Assembly: GCF_014705655.1 (NCBI RefSeq)
Contig: NZ_JACXIY010000041.1
Coordinates: forward strand, 1 to 64,000
DNA from: Paenibacillus arenilitoris
Lineage (GTDB): Bacteria; Bacillota; Bacilli; Paenibacillales; Paenibacillaceae
DNA: 64,000 bases
Reading direction: 5' to 3'
The notes under the pieces: model-generated
Databases searched by the model: none
The model's input: the letters and a program-made list of their open reading frames with translations, nothing else
What the model was told of the DNA's origin: nothing
Shown: piece after piece, positions 35,689-43,213 of the stretch
How the letters are laid out: each line of letters opens with the position of its first letter
Position numbering within the stretch: the first letter of the stretch is position 1
Position numbers and translations under genes: made by a program

Positions 35689-37584
35689 TTATCGGTTGAG
35701 CAGGCTGCCCACGTAACGGAGCAGCTCGTTGGAGCAAATCGGGCAGTACCCGTGATCGTCGATCAGACGCTTCGTCACCTCGTTAATGCGCTTCAGCTGG
35801 CTTTCGTCCGGCGTTTTGGTGGAGGTCGTAATTTTGACGATGTCCTTCAAATCGGCGAACAGCTTCTTCTCGACCGCTTCGCGCAGCCGTTCGTGGCTCG
35901 TGAAATCGAACTTTTTCCCTTTGCGGGAATACGAGGAGATACGGATCAATATTTCTTCGCGGAACGCTTTTTTCGCGTTTTCCGATACGCCGATCTGCTC
36001 CTCGATCGAACGCATGAGCCTCTCGTCCGGATCCATCTCCTCGCCGGTCAGCGGATCCTTGATTTTCGTCCAGTTGCAGTACGATTCGATGTTGTCGAGG
36101 TAGTTGTCGAACAGCGTGCGGGCGGACTCCTCGTAGGAGTAGACGAACGCCTTCTGGATTTCCTTCTTCGCGAGCGAATCGTACTCCTTGCGCGCGACGG
36201 AGATAAAGTTCAAATACCGCTCGCGCTCTTCCTTCGTGATGGACGGATGCTGATCGAGACCGTCCTTCAAGGCGCGCAGCACGTCAAGGGCGTTGATGCA
36301 CTGCGTATCCCGCTTGATCAGCGCGCTGGATATCCGGTTGATGACGTAGCGCGGATCGATGCCCGTCATGCCCTCTTCCAGGTATTCGCTCTGCATTTCC
36401 TTCAAATCGGCTTCCTTGAAGCCCTCTACCTCTTCCCCGTCGTACATTCGCATCTTCTTCACGAGATCCATGCCCTGCTTCTTCGTTTCCTTCAGCCTCG
36501 TAAGGATGGAGAAAATAGCGGCCGCACGCAGCGCATGCGGCGCAATATGGATATGCCTCATGTCGCTCTGCGAGATGAGCTTCGCATAAATTTTCTCTTC
36601 CTCCGACACTCTCAGGTTGTACGGCACCGGCATGACGATCATCCTGGAATGGAGCGCCTCGTTCTTCTTGTTGCTGATGAACGATTTGTACTCCGATTCG
36701 TTCGTATGGGCGATGATGAGCTCGTCGGCGCTGATCAGGGCGAAGCGCCCGGCTTTGAAGTTGCCCTCCTGCGTCAACGACAGCAAGTTCCATAGAAACT
36801 TCTCGTCGCATTTGAGCATTTCCTGAAATTCCATCAAGCCGCGGTTCGCTTTATTCAGCTCGCCGTCGAAACGGTAGGCGCGCGGATCGGATTCGGAGCC
36901 GTATTCCGTAATCGTCGAGAAGTCGATGCTGCCCGTTAAATCCGCGATATCCTGCGACTTCGGATCGGACGGGCTGAACGTGCCGATGCCCACGCGGTTG
37001 TCTTCGGATATAAAAACGCGCTCGACGAGCACGTTTTCGATATCGCTGGCGTACTCGGTCTGCAGCCTCATCTGGCACGACGGACATAAATTTCCTTCGA
37101 TGCGGACGCCAAGCTCCTTCTCGATCTCCGGCCGAAGCTCCTGCGGTATAAGATGAAGCGGATCCTCGTGCATCGGGCAGCCCTTGACCGCGTAGACGGC
37201 GCCGCGCTGCGTCCTGGAAAATCGCTCGAGCCCCTTTTTCAGCATCGTGACGATCGTCGATTTGCCCCCGCTGACGGGACCCATCAGCAGCAGGATCCGC
37301 TTCCTGACGTCAAGCCTGCGGGCGGCCGAATGGAAGTATTCCTCGACCAGCTTCTCGATCGCGCGGTCCAGGCCAAATATTTCCTGCTCGAAAAATTTAT
37401 ACCTCTTGCGGCCGTCCTTCTCTTCCACCCCGTACGATTCGATCATTTCGTAAACGCGAGAATGTGCAGTCATGGCCGGGGCCGGATCCTTCTTCAGCAG
37501 CTCGATATATTCCTTGAACGTCCCCGTCCAAACCATTTTCTCGCTCTCCGCCCGATAATCCGATATTCGTTTAAATATATCCAT
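35689..37584 (-). CDS. prkA: PrkA serine protein kinase / AAA+ protein
   Basis: 631 residues, the same length as B. subtilis PrkA, from the ATG behind GGGAGGAGG. It has an N-terminal AAA+ PrkA domain with Walker A GPVSGGKST (about residue 100) and a C-terminal kinase-like part (about 390-631). PrkA is expressed in sporulation and supports late mother-cell gene expression; the family has been described both as kinase and as protease. The usual partner gene yhbH is not adjacent. Divergent from the DUF2161 gene. Confidence 0.95.
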   Translation of the reverse strand: MDIFKRISDYRAESEKMVWTGTFKEYIELLKKDPAPAMTAHSRVYEMIESYGVEEKDGRKRYKFFEQEIFGLDRAIEKLVEEYFHSAARRLDVRKRILLLMGPVSGGKSTIVTMLKKGLERFSRTQRGAVYAVKGCPMHEDPLHLIPQELRPEIEKELGVRIEGNLCPSCQMRLQTEYASDIENVLVERVFISEDNRVGIGTFSPSDPKSQDIADLTGSIDFSTITEYGSESDPRAYRFDGELNKANRGLMEFQEMLKCDEKFLWNLLSLTQEGNFKAGRFALISADELIIAHTNESEYKSFISNKKNEALHSRMIVMPVPYNLRVSEEEKIYAKLISQSDMRHIHIAPHALRAAAIFSILTRLKETKKQGMDLVKKMRMYDGEEVEGFKEADLKEMQSEYLEEGMTGIDPRYVINRISSALIKRDTQCINALDVLRALKDGLDQHPSITKEERERYLNFISVARKEYDSLAKKEIQKAFVYSYEESARTLFDNYLDNIESYCNWTKIKDPLTGEEMDPDERLMRSIEEQIGVSENAKKAFREEILIRISSYSRKGKKFDFTSHERLREAVEKKLFADLKDIVKITTSTKTPDESQLKRINEVTKRLIDDHGYCPICSNELLRYVGSLLNR

Positions 37585-37771
37585 TCCGTTCCTCCTCCCA
37601 TCGCTTCCGCATTCCAACTCCTCGTTCTTCGCCAGGGATCGGTTACTATACGTTCTATCGAGTCATTCCAACTTTTACTGAAGTATTACAATTCTATGCT
37701 TATTCGAAACGGAAGTTGCCCACTATTTTTGTCCTTCATCCAGCAAAATCCGACAAGTCGGCGGCGACGTT

Positions 37772-37780
37772 TGCTATAAT
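37772..37780 (+). promoter_or_regulatory. Extended -10 promoter of DUF2161 gene
   Basis: TGC immediately precedes TATAAT (37775-37780), an extended -10 element; no good -35 is present. It lies 47 bp before the start codon. Confidence 0.5.
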
Positions 37781-37827
37781 GGCGGTATGGGAATCAGACA
37801 GGAGAACCGGGAGAGGAGCATTCGAAA

Positions 37828-38553
37828 TTGGCCGTTTCACGCGAGGAGGAGCTATATCATCCGATCAAAACGCATTACGAGAAGCTTGGCTATGTCGTCA
37901 AGAGCGAGGTGCTGCACTGCGACCTCGTCGCCGTCCATTCCGAAACGTCGGAGACGGTTATTGTCGAAATGAAAAAAACGTTCAACCTCGCCCTGCTGCT
38001 GCAGGGGATCGAACGTCTGCGCCTGAACGGCGACGTCGTGCTCGCCGTCGAGCGCAACCGCAAGAAAAGCGGCGCCCACAACCAGCGCTTCGGCGATCTT
38101 ACGGAGCTGTGCCGGCTGCTCGGTCTCGGCTTCATGACCGTCACCTTCTACAAGACGAAGCCCCCGGTCATCGAGCTGCTGTGCGAGCCCGGCGACCCGC
38201 CGCGGCGAGGGGTCAGACGAAGAAAACAGGAGCGGCTGCTCATGGAGTTCCGCGAGCGAAGCGGCGATTACAACGTCGGCGGCGTGACGGGCCGCAAGCT
38301 CGTAACCGCCTACCGGGAGAAGGCGCTCCGCTGCGCGTATGCGCTCTCCTTGTCCGGCCCGCTCGCTCCGAGAGAGGTGGCGGCCATTACGGGCTACGGC
38401 CGGAGCGGCCAGACGCTGAGGGATAACTATTACGGCTGGTTCGAGCGGATCGGCCGCGGAAAGTACGCGCTGCGCCCCGCAGGCGAAGCCGCGCTCGCCG
38501 AATACGGCGAAGTTCTTGCGGAGTGGGCCGCTTCGATCAGCTCCGCGCCGTAA
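37828..38553 (+). CDS. DUF2161 family PD-(D/E)XK-type nuclease-fold protein
   Basis: 241 residues from a TTG with GAGAGGAG upstream. The N-terminal third shows a PD-(D/E)XK arrangement: CDLVAV with the Asp (about residue 32) and IVEMKK with the E-x-K (about 47). The middle has FMTVTFYK, and the C-terminal part (YREKALRCAYALSLSGPL, then VAAITGYG) looks like a winged-helix segment. The family is annotated as putative phosphodiesterase or nuclease; no substrate is known. Its last 17 bp overlap the end of the convergent aminotransferase-like gene. Confidence 0.85.
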   Translation: MAVSREEELYHPIKTHYEKLGYVVKSEVLHCDLVAVHSETSETVIVEMKKTFNLALLLQGIERLRLNGDVVLAVERNRKKSGAHNQRFGDLTELCRLLGLGFMTVTFYKTKPPVIELLCEPGDPPRRGVRRRKQERLLMEFRERSGDYNVGGVTGRKLVTAYREKALRCAYALSLSGPLAPREVAAITGYGRSGQTLRDNYYGWFERIGRGKYALRPAGEAALAEYGEVLAEWAASISSAP

Positions 38554-39733
38554 ATTCGCCGATCGCTTCCGCGAGCCTCTCTACGCCAAGCTTCGTGCGC
38601 TCGCCGGCATGGCAAGCGAAATTCAGCCGTATGCAGTTGCGTCTCGGGTGCTGCGCGTAGAATTGGCCGCCGGGAACGAACGAGACCCCTTTGCGAATGC
38701 TTAGCCTCAGCAGCGCCTCCCCGTCCAAGCCGTCGGGCAATTCGAGCCATAAGAACAGGCCGCCCTTCGGCTTTTGCCAACTAACGTCCCGAAGCCCTTG
38801 CCGCAGAAGCTGCTCATGCATTTCGAGCATCCGCTCGCCGCATGCTCCGGCGATCTGGCGGATATGCGCGTCCAGATCGAAATTCTCAAGCAGACGGCTC
38901 AAAATTTGCTGGTCGAACGCGCTTGAATGCTGCCCGGCGGCCTGCTTCATCTTCGCGGCCATCCGGATGACGCCGCTGTCGCCGATCGCCCAGCCGGCGC
39001 GAAGCGGGGGCGCCACCGTACCGGAGAACGCGCTCGCATAGAAGACCGTCCCGCGCTCCGCTCCGCCCTCCAGCGCGAACAGCGTCGGAAGCCGCTCGTT
39101 CGGCTCGAATACGAGATCGCCGTACGGATCGTCTTCGATGATCGGTATCTGATAGTGCTTGCACAGCGCCAGTAGCTTTGTTCTGCGCTCCAGGCTCCAC
39201 ACGCGCCCCGTCGGGCTTCCAAATGTCGGAGAGGCGTACATCAGCTTCGGACGGTGCTCGAGGATCAGCCGCTCCGCGTCTTCGGGAACGATGCCTTGCT
39301 CGTCGCTCTCGGCTTCGATCGCCTTAAGCCCGCGCAGCGCGAATAGCTGCAGCCTGGCCGAGCTGGTCGGCTTCTCGACCAGGACGGCGTCGCCGGGTTC
39401 CGCAAGGACGCTGACGAGCAGGTCGATCGCCTGCTGCGACCCGGCCGTCACGATCATTTGCTCCGGCGTCGCCGCCATTTGCCTCGCAGCCATGCGGCCG
39501 CAGAGCTGTACCCGCAGCGGCGCATACCCTTCCGCCGCCCCGCCATGCAGCGCGCCGGCGCCGCCCGCGATCACGCGGCCTGCCGCCTCGCGAACCGCAT
39601 GGGCCGGGAACAGCTCCTCCGCCGGCCATTCGTCCGCGAACGAGATGACGTCCTTCCCCTGAGACAGCTTCAACCTATCTCGAACCGACGGCGGCTTAAG
39701 CCGCGATGCCATGCTTGAAAACCGATATTCCAT
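38537..39733 (-). CDS. PLP-dependent aminotransferase-fold protein lacking the catalytic lysine
   Basis: 398 residues of fold-type I, closest to the LysN/MocR-C-terminal aminotransferases but without a GntR helix-turn-helix. The phosphate and ring contacts are present (IVTAGSQQAIDLL, then IIEDDPYGDLVFE with its Asp and Tyr) and so is the substrate-carboxylate Arg (NCIRLNFAC). At the Schiff-base position, where relatives have FSK-T-x-AP, this protein has FSGTVAPPLRAGW, so Gly stands for the PLP lysine (near 39015-39035). The codon is GGT, not one base from a Lys codon. It may be a pseudoenzyme or regulator. Ribosome site GAGGAGGG. Confidence 0.88.
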   Translation of the reverse strand: MEYRFSSMASRLKPPSVRDRLKLSQGKDVISFADEWPAEELFPAHAVREAAGRVIAGGAGALHGGAAEGYAPLRVQLCGRMAARQMAATPEQMIVTAGSQQAIDLLVSVLAEPGDAVLVEKPTSSARLQLFALRGLKAIEAESDEQGIVPEDAERLILEHRPKLMYASPTFGSPTGRVWSLERRTKLLALCKHYQIPIIEDDPYGDLVFEPNERLPTLFALEGGAERGTVFYASAFSGTVAPPLRAGWAIGDSGVIRMAAKMKQAAGQHSSAFDQQILSRLLENFDLDAHIRQIAGACGERMLEMHEQLLRQGLRDVSWQKPKGGLFLWLELPDGLDGEALLRLSIRKGVSFVPGGQFYAQHPRRNCIRLNFACHAGERTKLGVERLAEAIGEFTARS

Positions 39734-39871
39734 GCCGCGCTTCCCTCCTCATGATCGATTCATTCTCCGCTTATCAATAGTGTATGTTAACAATGTGTTC
39801 ACAACATTTAAAGTTTTCTTTTTTCCCCGCGTTGGTTATAATAAAGACAGCTTATTGGAGGTGCAGGACAG

Positions 39872-39964
39872 ATGAACTTTATTATTGTCATGACTGTGTT
39901 CGCGTTGTTCATTACGGCAATGCTGACCAGCTCCTACAATGACGACAAAACAAAAGGACTATAA
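39872..39964 (+). CDS. 30-residue membrane peptide
   Basis: A 30-residue frame starting MNFIIVMTVFALFITAML and ending in a polar, charged tail (YNDDKTKGL). It consists of one TM helix with a cytoplasm-like tail. A good ribosome site (GGAGGTG, about 9 bp upstream), a consensus -10 TATAAT at 39837-39842 and a terminator behind it argue that it is expressed. No family is recognised; small single-TM peptides often tune membrane complexes. Confidence 0.65.
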   Translation: MNFIIVMTVFALFITAMLTSSYNDDKTKGL

Positions 39965-39990
39965 GCGGCTTCCAGGCTTATATGCAAAAC

Positions 39991-40042
39991 AAATGAAGCT
40001 TCCCGGCAGAGCGCGACGGCTCTCGTTCGGGAAGCTTCATTT
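39991..40042. terminator. Bidirectional terminator between small peptide and AbrB-like genes
   Basis: A perfect 15-bp stem (AAATGAAGCTTCCCG at 39991-40005, complement at 40028-40042) with a 22-nt loop lies between convergent genes. Confidence 0.8.
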
Positions 40043-40068
40043 CGTTTCGTTGGTGAACGGACGCCCGC

Positions 40069-40317
40069 TTAACGCTGCAGCTCCGCCATTTCCTCCATGC
40101 ACTCTCCGCAAATGTAACGTTCCTTGAATTCGCTGACGTCGGCCATCGAACCGCAGAACACGCATTTCGGGCGGTAACGCTCCAGAATGATATGGTCACC
40201 TTGGACGAAAATTTCAACGGGATCGCCCTCGTTCATGAGATAACGTTTGCGCAACGATTTCGGAAGCACGATTCGGCCGAGTTGGTCCACTTTTCTTACA
40301 ACGCCTGCTGGTTTCAT
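40069..40317 (-). CDS. AbrB-family transition-state regulator with zinc-ribbon-like C-terminus
   Basis: 82 residues. Residues 1-50 are an AbrB/SpoVT swapped-hairpin DNA-binding domain (GVVRKVDQLGRIVLPKSLRK, then GDPVEIFV). In place of the helical C-terminal domain of B. subtilis AbrB, it ends with CVFCGS and ICGECMEE, two CxxC pairs that could bind zinc. AbrB-type proteins repress or delay transition-phase genes. Good ribosome site AGAGGTGAG. Family call firm, regulon unknown. Confidence 0.9.
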   Translation of the reverse strand: MKPAGVVRKVDQLGRIVLPKSLRKRYLMNEGDPVEIFVQGDHIILERYRPKCVFCGSMADVSEFKERYICGECMEEMAELQR

Positions 40318-40492
40318 CTTCTCACCTCTTCTATGTCTGGTTTCGCAAGCCGCATTTGAGAAACCTTTGCGTTATAGTGTTTCGATGACTTCTCGGTTTT
40401 TCCTGCCCAAATTAATAATTTCTTAGTATTCTGCAATAATTACATTCTTTTAAGTAATTATTTCCATATTTGCGCAAAACGGTTATAATCGA

Positions 40493-40957
40493 CTACGTTA
40501 ATCCAGGGAATTGATTTTGTCTAAGCGCTTCATACAAAATAATCGCCGCGGAATTCGACAAATTTAACGATCTTACCTTGTCCGTCATTGGCATCCGGAT
40601 GCACCGGTCCAGATTGGCGTCGATCAGCTCCCGCGGAAGTCCCTTCGTCTCTTTGCCGAATACGAAAACATCGCCGTCCCGGTATTCGAATTCCGTGTAC
40701 GTACGCGTCGCTTTCGTGCTCGTGTAGAAAAACCGCCCCTCCGGAAATTGCGCCAGCACCTCGCCGAACGAATCGTGATACTCGATGTGCACGGAATGCC
40801 AGTAGTCCAGCCCCGCGCGCTTTAACGTTTTGTCGTCCGTATCGAAGCCAAGCGGCCTGACGAGATGCAAATGCGCGCCCGTCGCCGCGCACGTTCTCGA
40901 AATATTACCCGTATTTGCAGGGATCTCCGGCTCTACCAATACGATATGAAATGCCAT
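40493..40957 (-). CDS. trmL: tRNA (cytidine(34)-2'-O)-methyltransferase
   Basis: 154 residues, a minimal SPOUT methyltransferase lacking an extra RNA-binding domain, as in TrmL/YibK. Motifs are the start IVLVEPEIPANTGNISRTCA, FVFGKETKGLP and the knotted SAM site RSLNLSNSAAIILYEAL. It 2'-O-methylates the wobble base of tRNA-Leu species. Monocistronic. Ribosome site GAGAGGTGG. Confidence 0.95.
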   Translation of the reverse strand: MAFHIVLVEPEIPANTGNISRTCAATGAHLHLVRPLGFDTDDKTLKRAGLDYWHSVHIEYHDSFGEVLAQFPEGRFFYTSTKATRTYTEFEYRDGDVFVFGKETKGLPRELIDANLDRCIRMPMTDKVRSLNLSNSAAIILYEALRQNQFPGLT

Positions 40958-41108
40958 AATGGATCGTCCACCTCTCGTTTTTTGCTCATTTGGCTATGTA
41001 CCGCTTCTTTACAATTTTACACCCATTTTACGTACCGTTAATCTAACGCATAACGTCCGCCTTCATAATAAGCTTAGAACAGGCGGAAACATGAAGGAGA
41101 GTTGAACA

Positions 41109-41825
41109 ATGCGAAAAAAGATTTTAGTCGTGGATGACGAGCCTTCCATCTCCATGCTGATTGAATTTAATTTGAAGCTTGCGGGCTTCGACGTGCGCTG
41201 CGTCGGCGACGGAGAAGCCGTATTCGACATGTTAAAGCCGTTTCGCCCCGACTTGATTGTTCTAGATCTCATGCTGCCCAAGATGGACGGAATCCAGGTA
41301 TGCCGGGAGCTGCGCAAGCAGAGCAACGCCGTACCGATCGTTATGCTGACGGCCCTTCAGGACGTTACCGATAAAATCGCCGGTCTCGACAACGGCGCCG
41401 ACGACTACATGACGAAGCCATTCAGCCCGCAGGAGCTCGTCTCCCGCATTCAGGCGATCTTCCGCCGCGTGCAGTCGCTGCCGGGCGCAGCCGACGAAAC
41501 TTCCTTCGACATCGGCCGCCTGACCGTGCGGGTCGAGCAGCGCGAAGTGTATATGGACGGCAAGCCGGTCGAGCTGACGCCGAAGGAATTCGAGCTGCTG
41601 CTTTTCCTGTGCCGGCACAAAGGGAAGGTGCTAAGCCGTCAGCAGCTGCTCCACGGCGTATGGGACTATCACTTTCTCGGCGATACGCGAATTGTCGACG
41701 TCCATATCAGCCATCTGCGCGACAAGATCGAGAAGAACGCGCGGACGCCTGAATATATCATGACCGTCCGCAACGTCGGCTATAAGCTGCATGGTCCCAA
41801 TTTGGCGGAAAGCTCGCTCGGATAA
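41109..41825 (+). CDS. Orphan OmpR/PhoB-family response regulator
   Basis: 238 residues: a receiver domain (1-118) with acidic pocket DDE, phospho-acceptor Asp in LIVLDLMLPKMDG, the conserved Thr and Lys (VMLTA, TKPFS), then a winged-helix output domain (about 135-228; LTPKEFELLLFL, RIVDVHISHLRDKIE). There is no kinase gene on either side: the next gene, serC, is convergent. The partner kinase must lie elsewhere. Similar to PhoP-type regulators. Confidence 0.92.
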   Translation: MRKKILVVDDEPSISMLIEFNLKLAGFDVRCVGDGEAVFDMLKPFRPDLIVLDLMLPKMDGIQVCRELRKQSNAVPIVMLTALQDVTDKIAGLDNGADDYMTKPFSPQELVSRIQAIFRRVQSLPGAADETSFDIGRLTVRVEQREVYMDGKPVELTPKEFELLLFLCRHKGKVLSRQQLLHGVWDYHFLGDTRIVDVHISHLRDKIEKNARTPEYIMTVRNVGYKLHGPNLAESSLG

Positions 41826-41858
41826 GCGATGCGGACTTTTGATTCGTTGAAACGCAAG

Positions 41859-41899
41859 ACCGCCCTTTCCTTCTATTTTGAAGGAGAGGGCGGTTTTTT
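41859..41899 (+). terminator. Rho-independent terminator of orphan regulator
   Basis: ACCGCCCTTTCCTT (41859-41872) pairs with AAGGAGAGGGCGGT (41881-41894), with one bulge, followed by six T. Confidence 0.85.
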
Positions 41900-41927
41900 A
41901 TCATGCCATCGTACCTGAAGCCTTCGT

Positions 41928-43013
41928 TTATCCGTTCCGCTTCTGGAAATCGACCATGAACTGGGCTAGCGCCTGGCAGCTTTCGAGCGGCACGGCGTTG
42001 TAGGTCGACGCGCGGAGGCCGCCGACGTCGCGGTGCCCCTTCAGGCCGACGAAGCCTTCCTGCTCCGACTCCTTCACGAACTTCTTCTCCAGCTCCTCGC
42101 TTTGGATGCGGAACGTGATATTCATAAGCGAGCGGCTTTGCGGCTGCGCGCAGCCGTTGTAGAATCCGCCGCTTTGATCGATCGCGTCGTAGATGAGCTT
42201 CGTTTTGTCGCGGTTGTACTGCTCGACCTGCGTGACGCCGCCCTTATCCTTAATCCATTGCAGCACGAGGTTTACCATGTACACCGAGAAGGACGGCGGC
42301 GTGTTGTATAGCGAGCTGCTCTTCGAGTGCGTCTCGTACCGGAACATCGCCGGGATCGTCTTCGGACTTTCCTTCACGAGGTCGTCGCGGATAATAACGA
42401 CGGTTACGCCCGAAGGGCCGAGATTTTTCTGAGCGCCGGCATAAATGACGCCGAACTTGCTCACGTCGATCGGACGGGACAAAATGTCGCTCGACATGTC
42501 CGCGACCAGCGGAACGTCGCCGGTGTCCGGGAATTCGGCGAATTGCGTGCCTCCGATCGTTTCGTTCGAAGTCAAATGCAGGTAGGCCGCGTTGCCGGGG
42601 ACGACGATTTCCGACATCGACGGCATGCGCATGAACTTGTCGGCTTCCGTCGAAGCGGCTACGACCGTGTCTCCGACCAGCTTCGCTTCCTTAAGCGCTT
42701 TGTCGGCCCATGCCCCCGTCATGACGTAAGCGCCCGGCTTACCGGGACGAAGCAGATTGAGCGGCAGCATCGCGAACTGCGTACTTGCGCCGCCTTGGAG
42801 GAGCAGGACGTGATAATTGTCCGGAATTCCGAACAATTCGCGAAGAAGCGCCTGCGCCTCGTTATTCACCTGCTCGTATAACGCGCTCCTGTGGGACATC
42901 TCCATGATGGACATTCCCGCGCCCTTGTAATCGACGAATTGCTCCTGCGCCTGCTTCAGCACTTCAAGCGGTATTGCGGCTGGTCCTGCATTGAAATTAA
43001 ATGCTCGTGTCAT
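41928..43013 (-). CDS. serC: Phosphoserine aminotransferase
   Basis: 361 residues from the ATG giving MTRAFNFNAGPAAIP; an open frame upstream adds 32 residues foreign to the family. It converts 3-phosphohydroxypyruvate and glutamate to phosphoserine in serine biosynthesis, and an analogous step in pyridoxal phosphate synthesis. The PLP Lys is in VIYAGAQKNLGPSG (about residue 198), with the start-region motif NAGPA and MEMSHRS. Monocistronic, with promoter just upstream. Confidence 0.95.
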   Translation of the reverse strand: MTRAFNFNAGPAAIPLEVLKQAQEQFVDYKGAGMSIMEMSHRSALYEQVNNEAQALLRELFGIPDNYHVLLLQGGASTQFAMLPLNLLRPGKPGAYVMTGAWADKALKEAKLVGDTVVAASTEADKFMRMPSMSEIVVPGNAAYLHLTSNETIGGTQFAEFPDTGDVPLVADMSSDILSRPIDVSKFGVIYAGAQKNLGPSGVTVVIIRDDLVKESPKTIPAMFRYETHSKSSSLYNTPPSFSVYMVNLVLQWIKDKGGVTQVEQYNRDKTKLIYDAIDQSGGFYNGCAQPQSRSLMNITFRIQSEELEKKFVKESEQEGFVGLKGHRDVGGLRASTYNAVPLESCQALAQFMVDFQKRNG

Positions 43014-43056
43014 AATTCGGTTTCCCCACCTTCGATTCTTTAGGTCTGCTATGGCT

Positions 43057-43085
43057 ATGATAGCAATTTTACTAAGCTCCATCAA
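43057..43085 (-). promoter_or_regulatory. Promoter of serC
   Basis: On the minus strand TTGATG (43080-43085) and TATCAT (43057-43062) are 17 bp apart, about 45 bp before the serC ATG. Confidence 0.6.
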
Positions 43086-43171
43086 GTCCATTTCATGTAT
43101 TTCCCGCACAAAAAGTCGAACATATGAAGAATATCCGACATAAAATATTCGGATTTTCCTGACATCATGTC

Positions 43172-43202
43172 AAAAAAAAGAAGAGCCTCCGTAGAGGCCC
43201 TT
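43172..43202 (-). terminator. Rho-independent terminator of glnA
   Basis: On the minus strand a GGGCCTC-TACG-GAGGCTCTT hairpin is followed by a run of eight T, 12 bp after the glnA stop codon. Confidence 0.8.
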
Positions 43203-43213
43203 CATCGGTATGA

